From: Myxococcota bacterium
GTDB lineage: Bacteria; Myxococcota_A; UBA796; UBA9615; JAKLKC01
Reading direction: 5' to 3'
Assembly (NCBI GenBank): GCA_023150875.1
Contig: JAKLKC010000038.1
Coordinates: 1-64,000 of the forward strand
Length of the DNA stretch: 64,000 nucleotides
The position numbers and the translations under genes were made by a program. Shown here one piece after another: positions 54,105 to 63,089 of the stretch. Position 1 is the first letter of the stretch; each line of letters opens with the position of its first letter. The notes below the pieces were generated by a model. The model saw nothing but the letters and a program-made list of their open reading frames with translations, made no database searches and had not been told where the DNA came from.

Positions 54105-54880
54105 GCGGACCCGGGGATCCCCTCGGCGCGCGCCCTCCCCCGGCCCGGGACGTCGTGGTGATAGTGCAGGCCCGCATGGGCAGCACCCGCCTCCCCGGGA
54201 AGGTGCTGGAGGACGTCGGGGGCCGGCCGATGCTCCACCGGGTGATGGAGCGGGTGGCCCGGGCGAGGCTCCCGGCGAGGTGCGGGATCGCCACCACCAC
54301 CCATCCCCGGGACGACGCCGTGGCCGCCGCGGCCCGGGACCTGGGGGTGGGGCTGTTCCGAGGCTCCGAGGACGACGTGCTGGCCCGCTACCTCGGCGCC
54401 GCCGGGGCGTTCGCCGCCGGGGCCGTGGTGCGGGTGACGGCGGACTGCCCCCTGGTGGACCCCGGGATCCTGGACCGGGTCGTGGAGAGGCTCGGCGTCG
54501 GGGACGTCGACTACGCCTCCAACACCCTGGAGAGGGCCTGGCCCCGGGGCCTGGACGTCGAGGCGTTCACGGTGGAGGCCCTGGAGCGGGCGGCCCGGGA
54601 GGCCCCCCCCGGGCCCGATCGCGAGCACGTCACCCTGTGGATGTACCGCCACCCCGGCGCCTTCCGCCTCGCGGGGATCCCCGCCGACGGGGACCACGCC
54701 CACCACCGCTGGACCGTCGACACCGCCGAGGACCTGGAGCTGGTCCGAAGGATCTACGCCCGCCTGGGTCCGGACGGCCTCTTCGGCTGGAGGGGGGCCC
54801 TGGCCCTGGTGGAGTCGGATCCGTCCCTGCCGGCGATCAACGCCGCCGTGCTCCAGAAGGGGATCGGTCCGCTCCCGTGA
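54101..54880 (+). CDS. pseF: Pseudaminic acid cytidylyltransferase-like protein (PseF/SpsF family)
   Basis: A 259-residue nucleotidyltransferase. It opens VVIVQARMGSTRLPGKVLEDVGGRPMLHRVMER and has ADCPLVDPGILD; these are the SpsF/CMP-sialic-acid-synthetase-like motifs. It should activate pseudaminic acid as CMP-Pse before transfer. GTG at 54101 overlaps pseC by four bases (GTGA). SpsF-like proteins are shorter than classic NeuA, so the exact substrate is inferred from context. Confidence 0.85.
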   Translation: MSGPGDPLGARPPPARDVVVIVQARMGSTRLPGKVLEDVGGRPMLHRVMERVARARLPARCGIATTTHPRDDAVAAAARDLGVGLFRGSEDDVLARYLGAAGAFAAGAVVRVTADCPLVDPGILDRVVERLGVGDVDYASNTLERAWPRGLDVEAFTVEALERAAREAPPGPDREHVTLWMYRHPGAFRLAGIPADGDHAHHRWTVDTAEDLELVRRIYARLGPDGLFGWRGALALVESDPSLPAINAAVLQKGIGPLP

Positions 54881-55953
54881 AGGATCCGGCCCCCTTCCCT
54901 GCCCTGCTGGTCCGCGCCGACGCCGGGCCCGGGATCGGCGCGGGCCACGTGATGCGCGGCCTCGCCCTGGGGCAGGCGTGGGCGGACGCCGGGGGGAGGG
55001 TGGAGTTCCTGACCCGCCCGGGGGTGCCGGAGCTGGAGGCCCGCCTCCGGGGCGAGGGCTTCGGGGTGCACCCCTGCGAGGTCGCGCCGGGACGGGACGA
55101 CGCGGCCCTGACCGGCGAGCTGGCCCTCCGCCTGGGGGCGGGCTGGGTGGCGGCGGACGGCTACGCCTTCGATGCCCCCTGGCAGGAGGCGGTCCGGGCC
55201 TCGGGGGCGAGGCTCCTGGTGGTCGACGACTACGGCCACGCCGGAGAGTGGCCGGCGGAGGTCGTGCTGAACCCGAACCTGGGGGCGGATCCCGCCCGCT
55301 ACGGGAGGCGCGCCCCGCACACCCGGCTCCTGCTGGGACCGCGCTTCGCGCTCCTGCGGCGGGAGTTCCTCGCCCGAAGGGGCGATGCCGCCCGGGATCG
55401 GTCGGCGGGTCGCCGCCTGCTGGTGACCCTGGGGGGGAGCGATCCCGCGGACGCGACCTCGCGGGTGCTGGACGCCCTGGACCTCCTCCCCCCGGGGGAG
55501 CTGGAGACGACGGTGGTGCTGGGGGCCGCCCACCCGAGGCGGGAGGTCCTGCGGGCGAGGCTGGCGGCGGCCGGGATCCGAGGGGTGGAGGCCACCGACG
55601 ACATGGCCGGGCTCATGGCGTGGGCGGACATGGCAGTGTCGGCGGGGGGGAGCACCTGCTGGGAGCTCGCATTCATGGGGGTCCCGGCGCTGGTCCTGGT
55701 GGTCGCTGACAACCAGCGGGGCGCCACCCGGGCCCTCCACGCCGCGGGCTGCGTCGAGTCCCTGGGCGAGGCGCCGGCCTGGGCGGGGCGGCCCGCCGTG
55801 GTCGCCGGGGCGCTGCGCTCCCTGGTGGGGGACGGGGCGAGGCGGCGGAGCATGGCGGAGCGCCTGCGGGCGCTGGTGGACGGGCGAGGGGCGGAGAGGG
55901 TGGTGGGGGCGATGGTGGAGTGGTCGAACGAGGTGGCGCGGCCGCGGGACTGA
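54877..55953 (+). CDS. pseG: UDP-2,4-diacetamido-2,4,6-trideoxy-beta-L-altropyranose hydrolase PseG
   Basis: A 358-residue GT-B-fold enzyme: LVRADAGPGIGAGHVMRGLALGQAW at the N-terminus (GxGHxxR), VVDDYGHAGEW, and VTLGGSDPADATSRVL then AVSAGGSTCWELAFMG. This is the PseG signature; it removes UDP from the 2,4-disubstituted altrose precursor. GTG at 54877 overlaps pseF by four bases (GTGA). The substrate's C4 substituent may be formyl rather than acetyl, given the formyltransferase downstream. Confidence 0.9.
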   Translation: MKDPAPFPALLVRADAGPGIGAGHVMRGLALGQAWADAGGRVEFLTRPGVPELEARLRGEGFGVHPCEVAPGRDDAALTGELALRLGAGWVAADGYAFDAPWQEAVRASGARLLVVDDYGHAGEWPAEVVLNPNLGADPARYGRRAPHTRLLLGPRFALLRREFLARRGDAARDRSAGRRLLVTLGGSDPADATSRVLDALDLLPPGELETTVVLGAAHPRREVLRARLAAAGIRGVEATDDMAGLMAWADMAVSAGGSTCWELAFMGVPALVLVVADNQRGATRALHAAGCVESLGEAPAWAGRPAVVAGALRSLVGDGARRRSMAERLRALVDGRGAERVVGAMVEWSNEVARPRD

Positions 55954-56057
55954 ACCCGGGCGGGGCGGGGGTCACCGCCTCGGTTGCGCCTGCCCCGGGC
56001 CTGGAACACCATGGGGACCTTCGACGCACCCGATCCCCGGGCGCTGGAGATCCCTCC

Positions 56058-57113
56058 TTGCCCCCCCTCTCGATCCCCATTGGCTCAAGGCTCGTGGGTC
56101 CTGGTCATCCGACCTTCGTGGTGGCGGAGATCTCCGCGAACCATGGGCACGACTACGATCGGGCGGCGCGACTCGTCGAGGCCGCGGCGAGAGCGGGCGC
56201 CGACGCGGTCAAGCTCCAGACCTACACCCCCGACACGCTGACCATCGACTGCGATGGCCCGGTGTTCCGGGTGGGCACCACCAATGCGTGGCAGGGGCGG
56301 ACCCTCTACGACCTGTATTCCGAGGCGTACACGCCGTGGGAGTGGCACCCTCGCCTGAAGGGGGTCGCGGACGACCTGGGGATCCCCCTCTTCTCGACGC
56401 CCTTCGACCTGACTGCCCTGGAGTTCCTGGAGGATCTCGGGGTGCCTGCCCACAAGATCGCCTCCTTCGAGATCGTCGACCTGGAGCTCGTCGAGGCCAT
56501 CGCCCGCAAGGGGCGGCCGGTGATCGCGTCGACGGGGATGGCCTCCCTCGGAGAGATCGACGCCCTGGTCTCCACGGTGAGGGGGGCGGGCTCCCCTCCC
56601 CTGGCGCTGCTCCACTGCATCAGCGCCTATCCCGCGGATCCCGCCCGGATGAACCTGGCGACGATCCCCCACCTGGCCCAGGCGTTCGGCGTCGTCGCGG
56701 GGCTGTCGGACCATTCCCTGAGCGACACGGCCGCCATCCTCGCGGTGGGCTTGGGAGCGTCCATCGTCGAGAAGCACTTCACGCTGGCGCGGGCCGACGG
56801 CGGACCGGACGCGTTCTTCTCCATCGAGCCTCCCGAGCTGGCGCGGCTGGTCGCGGCGATCCGGGAAGCCGAGAGGGCCGTCGGGAGCGCGACCTTCGAG
56901 CGGAGCGCCGAGGAGCGACGGAACGACTGCTTCCGGCGCTCCCTGTTCGCGGTCGCCGACATCGGGGTGGGAGACAAGCTCGGACGCGACAACGTCCGCA
57001 GCATCCGCCCCGGGGCGGGCCTCCCGCCGCGCTTCCTCCCCCTCGTCCTGGGGCGCAAGGCCCGGGTCGCCATACCCCGGGGCACGCCCCTGGCTTGGGA
57101 TCTCCTGGAGTGA
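56058..57113 (+). CDS. pseI: Pseudaminic acid synthase PseI (NeuB-like)
   Basis: A 351-residue NeuB/PseI enzyme: VVAEISANHGHDYDRA, DAVKLQTYTPDTLTIDC, SFEIVDLELVEAIA, STGMASLGEID, SDHSLSDTAAILAVGLGASIVEKHFTL, and a C-terminal antifreeze-like SAF domain (SIRPGAGLPPRFLPLVLGRKA). It condenses the 6-deoxy sugar with phosphoenolpyruvate. TTG at 56058 is supported by GGAGA about 7 bases upstream and gives the family length; no nearer ATG is in frame. It follows pseG after 104 bases, so it may have its own start region. Confidence 0.92.
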   Translation: MPPLSIPIGSRLVGPGHPTFVVAEISANHGHDYDRAARLVEAAARAGADAVKLQTYTPDTLTIDCDGPVFRVGTTNAWQGRTLYDLYSEAYTPWEWHPRLKGVADDLGIPLFSTPFDLTALEFLEDLGVPAHKIASFEIVDLELVEAIARKGRPVIASTGMASLGEIDALVSTVRGAGSPPLALLHCISAYPADPARMNLATIPHLAQAFGVVAGLSDHSLSDTAAILAVGLGASIVEKHFTLARADGGPDAFFSIEPPELARLVAAIREAERAVGSATFERSAEERRNDCFRRSLFAVADIGVGDKLGRDNVRSIRPGAGLPPRFLPLVLGRKARVAIPRGTPLAWDLLE

Positions 57114-57721
57114 CCGGCGGATCCGGTCGAAGCGGCGGGACGGTGCTGTTCCTCGGCCCCTCCGACTCCCCCGTGGTGGACTACTTGCGGGAGGAGGGGG
57201 CCCACGTCACCTGCCGGTCCGACCGGATCGACGCCGCGCAGGTGCAGGCCCTGGCTCCCGACTTCATCGTCAGCTACGGCTACCGCCACATCGTCCGCCC
57301 GGACGTGCTCTCCCTGCTGCGGGATCGGTGCGTGAACCTCCACGTCTCCCTCCTGCCCTGGAACCGTGGCGCGGACCCGAACCTGTGGAGCTTCGTCGAG
57401 GGGACGCCCTCGGGGGTGACCATCCACCACATGGACGCCGGGCTCGACACGGGGGACGTCATCGCCCAGAGGCGCGTGGGCATCCCCGAGGACGCGACCC
57501 TCAGGACGAGCTACGACCAGCTCCAGCGGGAGGTCCAGTCCCTCTTCCGCCAGCTCTGGCCCGCGATCCGGGAAGGTCGCGCTCCCCGCCGACCCCAGGA
57601 GGGTCCGGGGAGCGCCCACCGCGTCCGCGACCGCGCCCGGATCGAACATCTCCTCGGGCTTGGCTGGGACACCCCGGTCGCCCTCTTGCGCGCCGCGACC
57701 GCGCCAGAACCGCCGACTTGA
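57110..57721 (+). CDS. N-formyltransferase-like protein
   Basis: A 203-residue formyltransferase of the methionyl-tRNA-formyltransferase/UDP-amino-sugar formyltransferase fold. The catalytic triad is visible: N in NLHVSLLPWNRG, H in the same loop (H-V-S), and D in HHMDAGLDTGDVI. It transfers a formyl group from N10-formyltetrahydrofolate, probably to the C4 amino sugar of the pse pathway, in place of the PseH acetyltransferase, which is not seen. GTG at 57110 overlaps pseI by four bases (GTGA). 7-N-formyl pseudaminic acids are known in other bacteria; the specific product here is inferred. Confidence 0.8.
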   Translation: MTGGSGRSGGTVLFLGPSDSPVVDYLREEGAHVTCRSDRIDAAQVQALAPDFIVSYGYRHIVRPDVLSLLRDRCVNLHVSLLPWNRGADPNLWSFVEGTPSGVTIHHMDAGLDTGDVIAQRRVGIPEDATLRTSYDQLQREVQSLFRQLWPAIREGRAPRRPQEGPGSAHRVRDRARIEHLLGLGWDTPVALLRAATAPEPPT

Positions 57722-57722
57722 G

Positions 57723-57911
57723 CTACTCCCGCGCCAGAAATGGCCCCCCGTCGAGGATCCCGTCGCAGATCGCGTCCAGGATACGGTTCCGGCCCGGGGC
57801 GAGGTCGGTGACGGAGCGGTAGTCCTGCGGGCCTGCGCCCCAGCACGACAGGATGAGGAGCGGCCCGGCGTCACCCTCGGCGGTCGGATCAGCGCCCCTG
57901 CCGCCTCGCCC
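57723..57911 (-). pseudogene. Coding-like fragment in a different frame after the 57889 gene
   Basis: In the frame one base away from the convergent 57889-58848 gene, a coding-like segment reads AEGDAGPLLILSCWG, then ...DLAPGRNRILDAICDG and ends ARE-stop. It begins where the 57889 gene stops, near a GGGG run at about 57896. A single indel in that run would join them into one longer protein, so this may be a frameshifted C-terminus or a pseudogene remnant. A separate small gene cannot be excluded. Confidence 0.35.
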
Positions 57912-58848
57912 AGCGCACTCGGCGCCTGTCAGCTCCGACCACGGAGGCTCCAGTAGACATGGCGACGGTTCGGGCCTCGCGGCCCCACATCCAGACCCTG
58001 TCCAGCACTCTCCTGGTGGCCCGCTCGGCATGAATCACGCGAGGATCTCGGTCCCACCCCAAGACGACTTTGAGATCTTGAGGGGATCGCCGGAACTCCG
58101 ACCCCAACTCGGCCTCGCCGACCGCACGGTGGCAGCGATCACCGAACCGGTCATAGTGCAGTATGGAGCAACGCCCCTCCTGAATCGCCACGAGTCCCGC
58201 CCGAGCCGCTTCGCCCGCATCCGAGGCATACATCGGAGTCCCCCAGAGAAACATCTTACGGGACAGGTACAGCGCGTAGAATGCGACCGTCCCCACGACA
58301 TTCGTCGTGACGTACTCGTGACGAGAGAGGTTGCGACACAAGTTGTCCAGGAACGCGGGGTTGGCGTCACGGTGACCGTTCGTCACGATGGGGTATCCCG
58401 CGTCCTCGTAGAGGGCGCGGATCTCCGCATCCTGATACTCCAACCAGTAGAGGCACACCGTGACGCGCGAAAACCTGTGCCGGATCAGGTCCAGGGATCG
58501 TAGATAGCCGCGCATGTCCCCCACTAGGGGACCTCTCTCCCACCCGTGGGCTGGACAGGCGAGCAAGGACCCGGGAACGGGATCCTCGAGGGGCGCGTCA
58601 TGGTAGAGCAGGGGGGCGCCGATGGGGACGGCGGGGAGCGCAGTCTTCCGGCGGGCCGCTTCCTGGTTGAAACGACTCCACACGAACACCCGGGGGCGGA
58701 TCGGGCGCCGGTGATCGGACGTGATGGGGAACCCGCAGTCCCAGTTCCACCCGTGCTGCAGCTCGCCGCAGATCGGTCGCGGGGCGGTGAGCCCGCAATA
58801 GCGAGCGAGGATCCGGTCATGCCCGTATAGGTGATTGGAGGCCAGCAT
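57889..58848 (-). CDS. Putative surface-glycan protein (glycosyltransferase-like), family uncertain
   Basis: A 319-residue soluble protein with no signal peptide. Segments YGHDRILARYCGL, GELQHGWNWDCG, PRVFVWSRFNQE and VPIGAPLLYHD resemble capsule or nonulosonic-acid-associated proteins of the GT-B type, and its placement beside the pse genes and flippase supports a glycan role. No catalytic motif is certain. Base composition is lower in GC than its neighbours. ATG at 58848. Its C-terminus may be truncated by a frameshift (see the preceding entry). Confidence 0.55.
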   Translation of the reverse strand: MLASNHLYGHDRILARYCGLTAPRPICGELQHGWNWDCGFPITSDHRRPIRPRVFVWSRFNQEAARRKTALPAVPIGAPLLYHDAPLEDPVPGSLLACPAHGWERGPLVGDMRGYLRSLDLIRHRFSRVTVCLYWLEYQDAEIRALYEDAGYPIVTNGHRDANPAFLDNLCRNLSRHEYVTTNVVGTVAFYALYLSRKMFLWGTPMYASDAGEAARAGLVAIQEGRCSILHYDRFGDRCHRAVGEAELGSEFRRSPQDLKVVLGWDRDPRVIHAERATRRVLDRVWMWGREARTVAMSTGASVVGADRRRVRWARRQGR

Positions 58849-59295
58849 GAGTCACGACTTGCGGGAGATTACGGCATCGCCGCGGCACTTGTCAATCGCG
58901 GGGGCGATGTGGCAGGGTGCAGAGCCTTGCTCGCCGCCCACCCACGCGCCGCCCGCCCGCCAAGGATCTCGAGGGGCCCTGCCCCACGGTTGCACTCGGG
59001 TTTCGCGGTCCAGACCTGCTGCGGTCTGCCCTCGCCGGCCACGGGGGCGTCGCGGTGCCGGACGTCTTGGGCGATGTGGGTCAACCACCCCTCCCGCGAA
59101 GTCCGGCCCTGCTCCCTTCCGGGGCTCAGCCAGTCCTGGATCTCGCGACGGCCCGAAGGGCGATACCCGAGCCTGCGGGGAGCACGTCCTCTTTGGGGAG
59201 ATGGTGCAGGACGGATCGGGTGGGCGGGACCGTCCCGGGTACTCGAGAGGAAGCAGCTCTGACCCGGCGAAGCCAGGGCGGCGCCGGTGCTACCC
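58849..59295. other. Intergenic region, no gene recognised
   Basis: About 450 bases between the divergent 57889 gene and the flippase. Several short ORFs occur on both strands, but none has coding-like features or start signals. A TTGACA promoter lies at its right end. Confidence 0.5.
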
Positions 59296-59322
59296 TTGAC
59301 ACTTGTTCGGGTTCGTGACAAT
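59296..59322 (+). promoter_or_regulatory. Sigma-70-like promoter upstream of the flippase gene
   Basis: A perfect -35 hexamer TTGACA (59296-59301) and GACAAT (59317-59322, 4 of 6 to consensus) with a 15-base spacer, about 40 bases before the flippase ATG. The short spacer weakens it. Confidence 0.45.
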
Positions 59323-59362
59323 TCGGGGCCGGCGCCCACCGGCCACCTCCAGGGGCTCCTCC

Positions 59363-60910
59363 ATGCAACCCCCCGCGCCTATTGGCGAACACCCGGTCTC
59401 GCGCGAGTGGGAGGGGTCCTCGGCCCAGCCCCCTTCCGCCCACGGCGGTGCCTCCGTCCCGAGCATCGCCCGAATCGGCCGAAATGCGAGCATACTGGTG
59501 GTGGGCGAATTCGGGCTTCAGGCCCTCTCCTTCCTCGCGACGCCCCTGTTCACTGTGTACCTGGCTCCGGGCGAGTACGGCCGGTGGGCGCTAGGGTCCA
59601 TGCTCCTCGGCGCCCTGGCGTGCCTGTACAACCCCGCCCTCCATGGGGCCGTGACGCGCTACTACTTCATCCTTGACGAGCCGTCGGAACGGCGACGGTT
59701 CCTGGGCACCATCCAGACCTTCCTGGTCGTCTGGGGTCTGGGGCTAAGCATCGTTCTGATGCTGGCGGGGCCATGGCTCGCTCCTCACGTCTTCGGCGAA
59801 GATCTCCCATTCTGGCCTTACGGGGCCCTCATCGTCTGGACGGGCTTTCTAGGAGTCCTGGGCGTCGTGCCCCGGGCTGTCTGGGCCGCTGCGGAGATGC
59901 CGAAGGCACTGGTAGCGGTCGGTGCCCTGGGTACCACCGCCTACCTCGGACTCGCCGTGTCCCTCGTGGCCGTTGCAGGAGCCGGGGTCGATGGCCTGTT
60001 CTGGGCGCGACTCGCCTCGTCCGGAATCGTGTCCTTGGCGTTCCTCGCGTTCGCTCGGCGGCACACCGGCCTTGCGTGGGACCGGGGAATGCTTCGGGAC
60101 GCACTCACCTTCAGCCTGCCGCTCTTCCCCCACCTGCTGGCGCTGTGGGCGCTCGCGCTCTCCGACCGCTTCATCCTTTCGCGAATGCTCGACGTCGGGT
60201 CCGTGGGCGTCTACATGTTGGGCTATGTTTTCCTGGACGCGGCGAACCTCGTGACGGGAGCGTTGAACGGCGCGTGGGTACCCCAGTTCACGCGAGCCCA
60301 CGGTGTCCCGTCTCTCGCTCCGTTCGTCGCCCGATCAGTCACATGGTTCATGGTGGCGGTCGTCGGCGTGGTCCTTGCGGGCGTAGTTCTCTCCCCGACG
60401 ATTGTCCGGCTGCTCTTCGACGAGCGATATCACGCCGCGGCTCCGATCTCGGCGATCCTCGTCGTCGGCGCCCTGTTCCAGGGTCTCTATCTCCTGGGGG
60501 TCGCCGTCCTCTTCTTTCATCGGCGCAACGCGGCGGTACCCGTGGTCACCACTGCGGCCGCGCTCGTCAACGTGGGGCTCAATGTCTGGTGGATCCCGAA
60601 ATGGGGCCTCCCAGGAGCGGCGTGGGCAACGGTCGTGGGCTACTCCGTGCTGGCCGCAGGCGTGTGGGCTGTAGCCCGCCGCTTCGGGGGCCTTCCGGTG
60701 GAGCGGGGGAGGGTGGCCGCGCTCCTCACCGTGGGTACCCTCGCGGGATCCATGGGGACTGAGCTGGATGGCACTTACGGGACCTGGACCGAGGTCGCGG
60801 TGAAGGTCGCCCTCTTGTCTTTGAGCATCTCGCTCCTCGTCGCCACCGCGCTCTGGCGCCGACAGGACCGGGCGATCGTGCGAGCCACCCCGGGACAGCC
60901 TCGGCCCTGA
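59363..60910 (+). CDS. Wzx-like polysaccharide flippase (MOP superfamily)
   Basis: A 515-residue multi-spanning membrane protein. After a polar N-terminus (1-40), hydrophobic segments occur about every 30 residues (SILVVGEFGLQALSFLATPLF, YGALIVWTGFLGVLG, LPLFPHLLALWALALSDRFIL, and so on) to the C-terminus. The pattern and the ALSDRFILSRMLDVGSVGVY segment fit MOP/Wzx flippases that move lipid-linked glycan units across the inner membrane. ATG at 59363 follows AGGGG. Lower GC than its neighbours. Confidence 0.85.
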   Translation: MQPPAPIGEHPVSREWEGSSAQPPSAHGGASVPSIARIGRNASILVVGEFGLQALSFLATPLFTVYLAPGEYGRWALGSMLLGALACLYNPALHGAVTRYYFILDEPSERRRFLGTIQTFLVVWGLGLSIVLMLAGPWLAPHVFGEDLPFWPYGALIVWTGFLGVLGVVPRAVWAAAEMPKALVAVGALGTTAYLGLAVSLVAVAGAGVDGLFWARLASSGIVSLAFLAFARRHTGLAWDRGMLRDALTFSLPLFPHLLALWALALSDRFILSRMLDVGSVGVYMLGYVFLDAANLVTGALNGAWVPQFTRAHGVPSLAPFVARSVTWFMVAVVGVVLAGVVLSPTIVRLLFDERYHAAAPISAILVVGALFQGLYLLGVAVLFFHRRNAAVPVVTTAAALVNVGLNVWWIPKWGLPGAAWATVVGYSVLAAGVWAVARRFGGLPVERGRVAALLTVGTLAGSMGTELDGTYGTWTEVAVKVALLSLSISLLVATALWRRQDRAIVRATPGQPRP

Positions 60911-60951
60911 CGGACGGTGGACCTCCGCCTGCCCTCCCAGCTCTCGACGGC

Positions 60952-61968
60952 GTGACTTTGACGGGGACCATGGCCTCGGCTAGGCTCGCAGTCGTGAGCC
61001 GTCGTCCGGCAGCCTCCGTCATCATCGCCACCCTCGACCGACCTGCCCTCCTCGCCGCGTGCCTGGACTCTCTCGACGAGCACGGGGGCAATCTCGATCG
61101 GGAGGTGATCGTCGTCGACCAGTCCCGGGCCGACGCCACCGAGGCGGTGTGCCGCGGGCGCCCTGGGGTGCGGTACGCGCGGTCGGAACGCCTCGGGATC
61201 TCCCACAATCGAAACCTGGGCGCACGGATGGGTAACGCGCCTTGGATCGTCTTCGCAGACGACGACGGGCGGTGTGCGCCTGGGTGGGGCGCGGCGACGG
61301 AGGGGTGGATACGAGGGGACGGGTCGCCCGACCTCGTGGTCGGGCGCGTCCTCTGCCAGGTCTCGGGGAGGCCGCTCGCGGCAGCCGCCGGCCCCGAGTC
61401 CTTCCTACTCGACGGCGAACGCTACTGGGCCGCAAACGGCGCATCCCTGGCCATCCGCCGCTCCCTATTCGAGCGGCTCGGTGGGCTCGACGAGAGGCTC
61501 GGGGCCGGCACGCGGTGGGGCGCGGGGGAAGACCATGACTTGGTGCTCCGAGCGCTCGCGGTGGGGGCAAAGGCCATTTATGATCCGCAGGTGGTCGTCC
61601 TCCACCCGCCGCCGGCATCCCGGGCTGACCGGAGCGCCCGGCGCAAGCAGTTCCTCTACTCCGTGGGTTCCGGGGCGATGTACCGCAAGAGCCTGCCCGG
61701 GCCCCTCGGTCCCGCGCTGGCGCCGCGGGCGCGGAGGATCTTCCTGGGACCACCGTTCGATTACGTGCGGGACGGCTTCCGAGGCGTCCCGGGGGCCTCG
61801 ACCCACCTCGTGATGCTCGCGGGCCGATGGATGGGGCTCGTCGCGTTTCCTGGACCGGGAGGACGGGCTGCGGCTCCGGCGCCTCCGGCGGTCCCGGATG
61901 CGGAGTCGGACGTCGGCCTGGTTCGGGCGTTGGCCCGCCTCCTTCCCTGGCCCGCGCGACCGCGATGA
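60952..61968 (+). CDS. Glycosyltransferase family 2
   Basis: A 338-residue GT2: ASVIIATLDRPALLAACLDSL, IVVDQSRADAT, WIVFADDDGRCAPGW (D-x-D), then a GEDHDLVLRAL-type acceptor motif. No transmembrane helices, so it is probably a cytoplasmic sugar transferase in the same locus. GTG at 60952 begins the ORF; ATG at 60970 is a good alternative. The stop overlaps the next GT by four bases (ATGA). Confidence 0.85.
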   Translation: MTLTGTMASARLAVVSRRPAASVIIATLDRPALLAACLDSLDEHGGNLDREVIVVDQSRADATEAVCRGRPGVRYARSERLGISHNRNLGARMGNAPWIVFADDDGRCAPGWGAATEGWIRGDGSPDLVVGRVLCQVSGRPLAAAAGPESFLLDGERYWAANGASLAIRRSLFERLGGLDERLGAGTRWGAGEDHDLVLRALAVGAKAIYDPQVVVLHPPPASRADRSARRKQFLYSVGSGAMYRKSLPGPLGPALAPRARRIFLGPPFDYVRDGFRGVPGASTHLVMLAGRWMGLVAFPGPGGRAAAPAPPAVPDAESDVGLVRALARLLPWPARPR

Positions 61969-63044
61969 CCTCCTGTCCGACCCACGCCCCCCGGGTCACC
62001 GTCGTCCTTTCCGTGCACAACGACGCGGACTACATCGGCCAGGCGGTGCGGAGCGTCCTGGACCAGAGCTTCCGCGCGCTGGAGCTGCTGGTCTTCGACG
62101 ACGGGTCCACGGACGGGACCGGCGACGTGCTGGCGTCGTTCTCCGACCCGCGGCTGGTCGTCGTCCGGGACGGCATCAACCTGGGCCAGGCGGAGCGCGG
62201 ACGCCAGGGCTTCGCCCGGGCTCGGGGGGAGTACGTCGCCCGGATGGACGCTGACGAGGTCGCCCTCCCCCGCCGGCTGGAGCGCCAGGTGGCCCTCCTC
62301 GACGCGTGTCCCGGGATCGGGGTGATCGGTTCCCCGGGGGGGCGCATCGACCCCCTGGGGCGGCCCCTCGGCCGGTGGCCCGTCCCCAGGGGCCCCGCCG
62401 CCGTACGATTCGCGAGCATTCTCTACTCCCCCTTCCTCCACACCTCCGTCCTCGTCCGAAAGAGCGTCCTCCAGGCCCATGGGATCACCTATGACAGCTC
62501 CCTCGACGCGTCGGAAGACTACGACCTGTTCGCCCGCCTGCTGGAGGTCACGTCGGGTGAGAACCTGCCGCGACCCGAGGTGCTGACCCGGGTGCGGGTC
62601 GGGCTGACCTCCCGCCATCGGGAAACTCAGCTCCTCCGAGCGGACGAGATCGCCCTCCGGACCATCCGCGCCGCCCTCCCCGACGCACCCGTAGGGCCCG
62701 GGGAGGTCTCCGCCCTGCGCGAACTCCTGGTCGCCCCTCTGCATCCGCGGGTCTTCTCCAGCGGGGAGGCCGCGGACATCGCCGAGATCCACCTCGACCT
62801 CCTCGATCGCTTCGTGGGGCGCCACGGGCCCTTCAACGCGGCCCAGTTGCGTGCCCTGCGAAGGGAGGAGGCGCTCCTCCTCGCCCGCGCCAGCATCCGG
62901 GTGCGTCCGGGGAGGGAGTGGGCTCGGATCCTGGTCCGGGCGATGCGCCTCGACCCGGCTCTGCCGGCGAGGGCGGCGACCGAGGCCGCCCTCCAGGTGG
63001 GACCCCGGGGGATCTCCCGTGTCCGGACGCTCCTGGGCGGCTGA
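61965..63044 (+). CDS. Glycosyltransferase family 2
   Basis: A 359-residue GT2: VTVVLSVHNDADYIGQAVRSVLDQS, LLVFDDGSTDGTGD, ARGEYVARMDADEVALPRRL (D-A-D motif) and SEDYDLFARLLE. The C-terminal 100 residues are a helical extension of unknown function. ATG at 61965 overlaps the preceding GT stop (ATGA), so the two are co-expressed. Confidence 0.88.
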   Translation: MTSCPTHAPRVTVVLSVHNDADYIGQAVRSVLDQSFRALELLVFDDGSTDGTGDVLASFSDPRLVVVRDGINLGQAERGRQGFARARGEYVARMDADEVALPRRLERQVALLDACPGIGVIGSPGGRIDPLGRPLGRWPVPRGPAAVRFASILYSPFLHTSVLVRKSVLQAHGITYDSSLDASEDYDLFARLLEVTSGENLPRPEVLTRVRVGLTSRHRETQLLRADEIALRTIRAALPDAPVGPGEVSALRELLVAPLHPRVFSSGEAADIAEIHLDLLDRFVGRHGPFNAAQLRALRREEALLLARASIRVRPGREWARILVRAMRLDPALPARAATEAALQVGPRGISRVRTLLGG

Positions 63045-63089
63045 GGCCGCTGCCGGCCGAGGGCGGATACCACCCTGCTCTCCCAGTGT

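Noticed and set aside
52886-55983. The identical 16-mer GGGGTCACCGCCTCGG at 52886-52901 and 55968-55983
   Set aside because: It is inside pseC near its start and before pseI, but with only two copies and high GC I cannot distinguish it from chance or a small duplication.
58849-59295. ORFs of 100-156 codons on both strands
   Set aside because: No start signals, no conserved motifs and overlapping frames on both strands; treated as non-coding.
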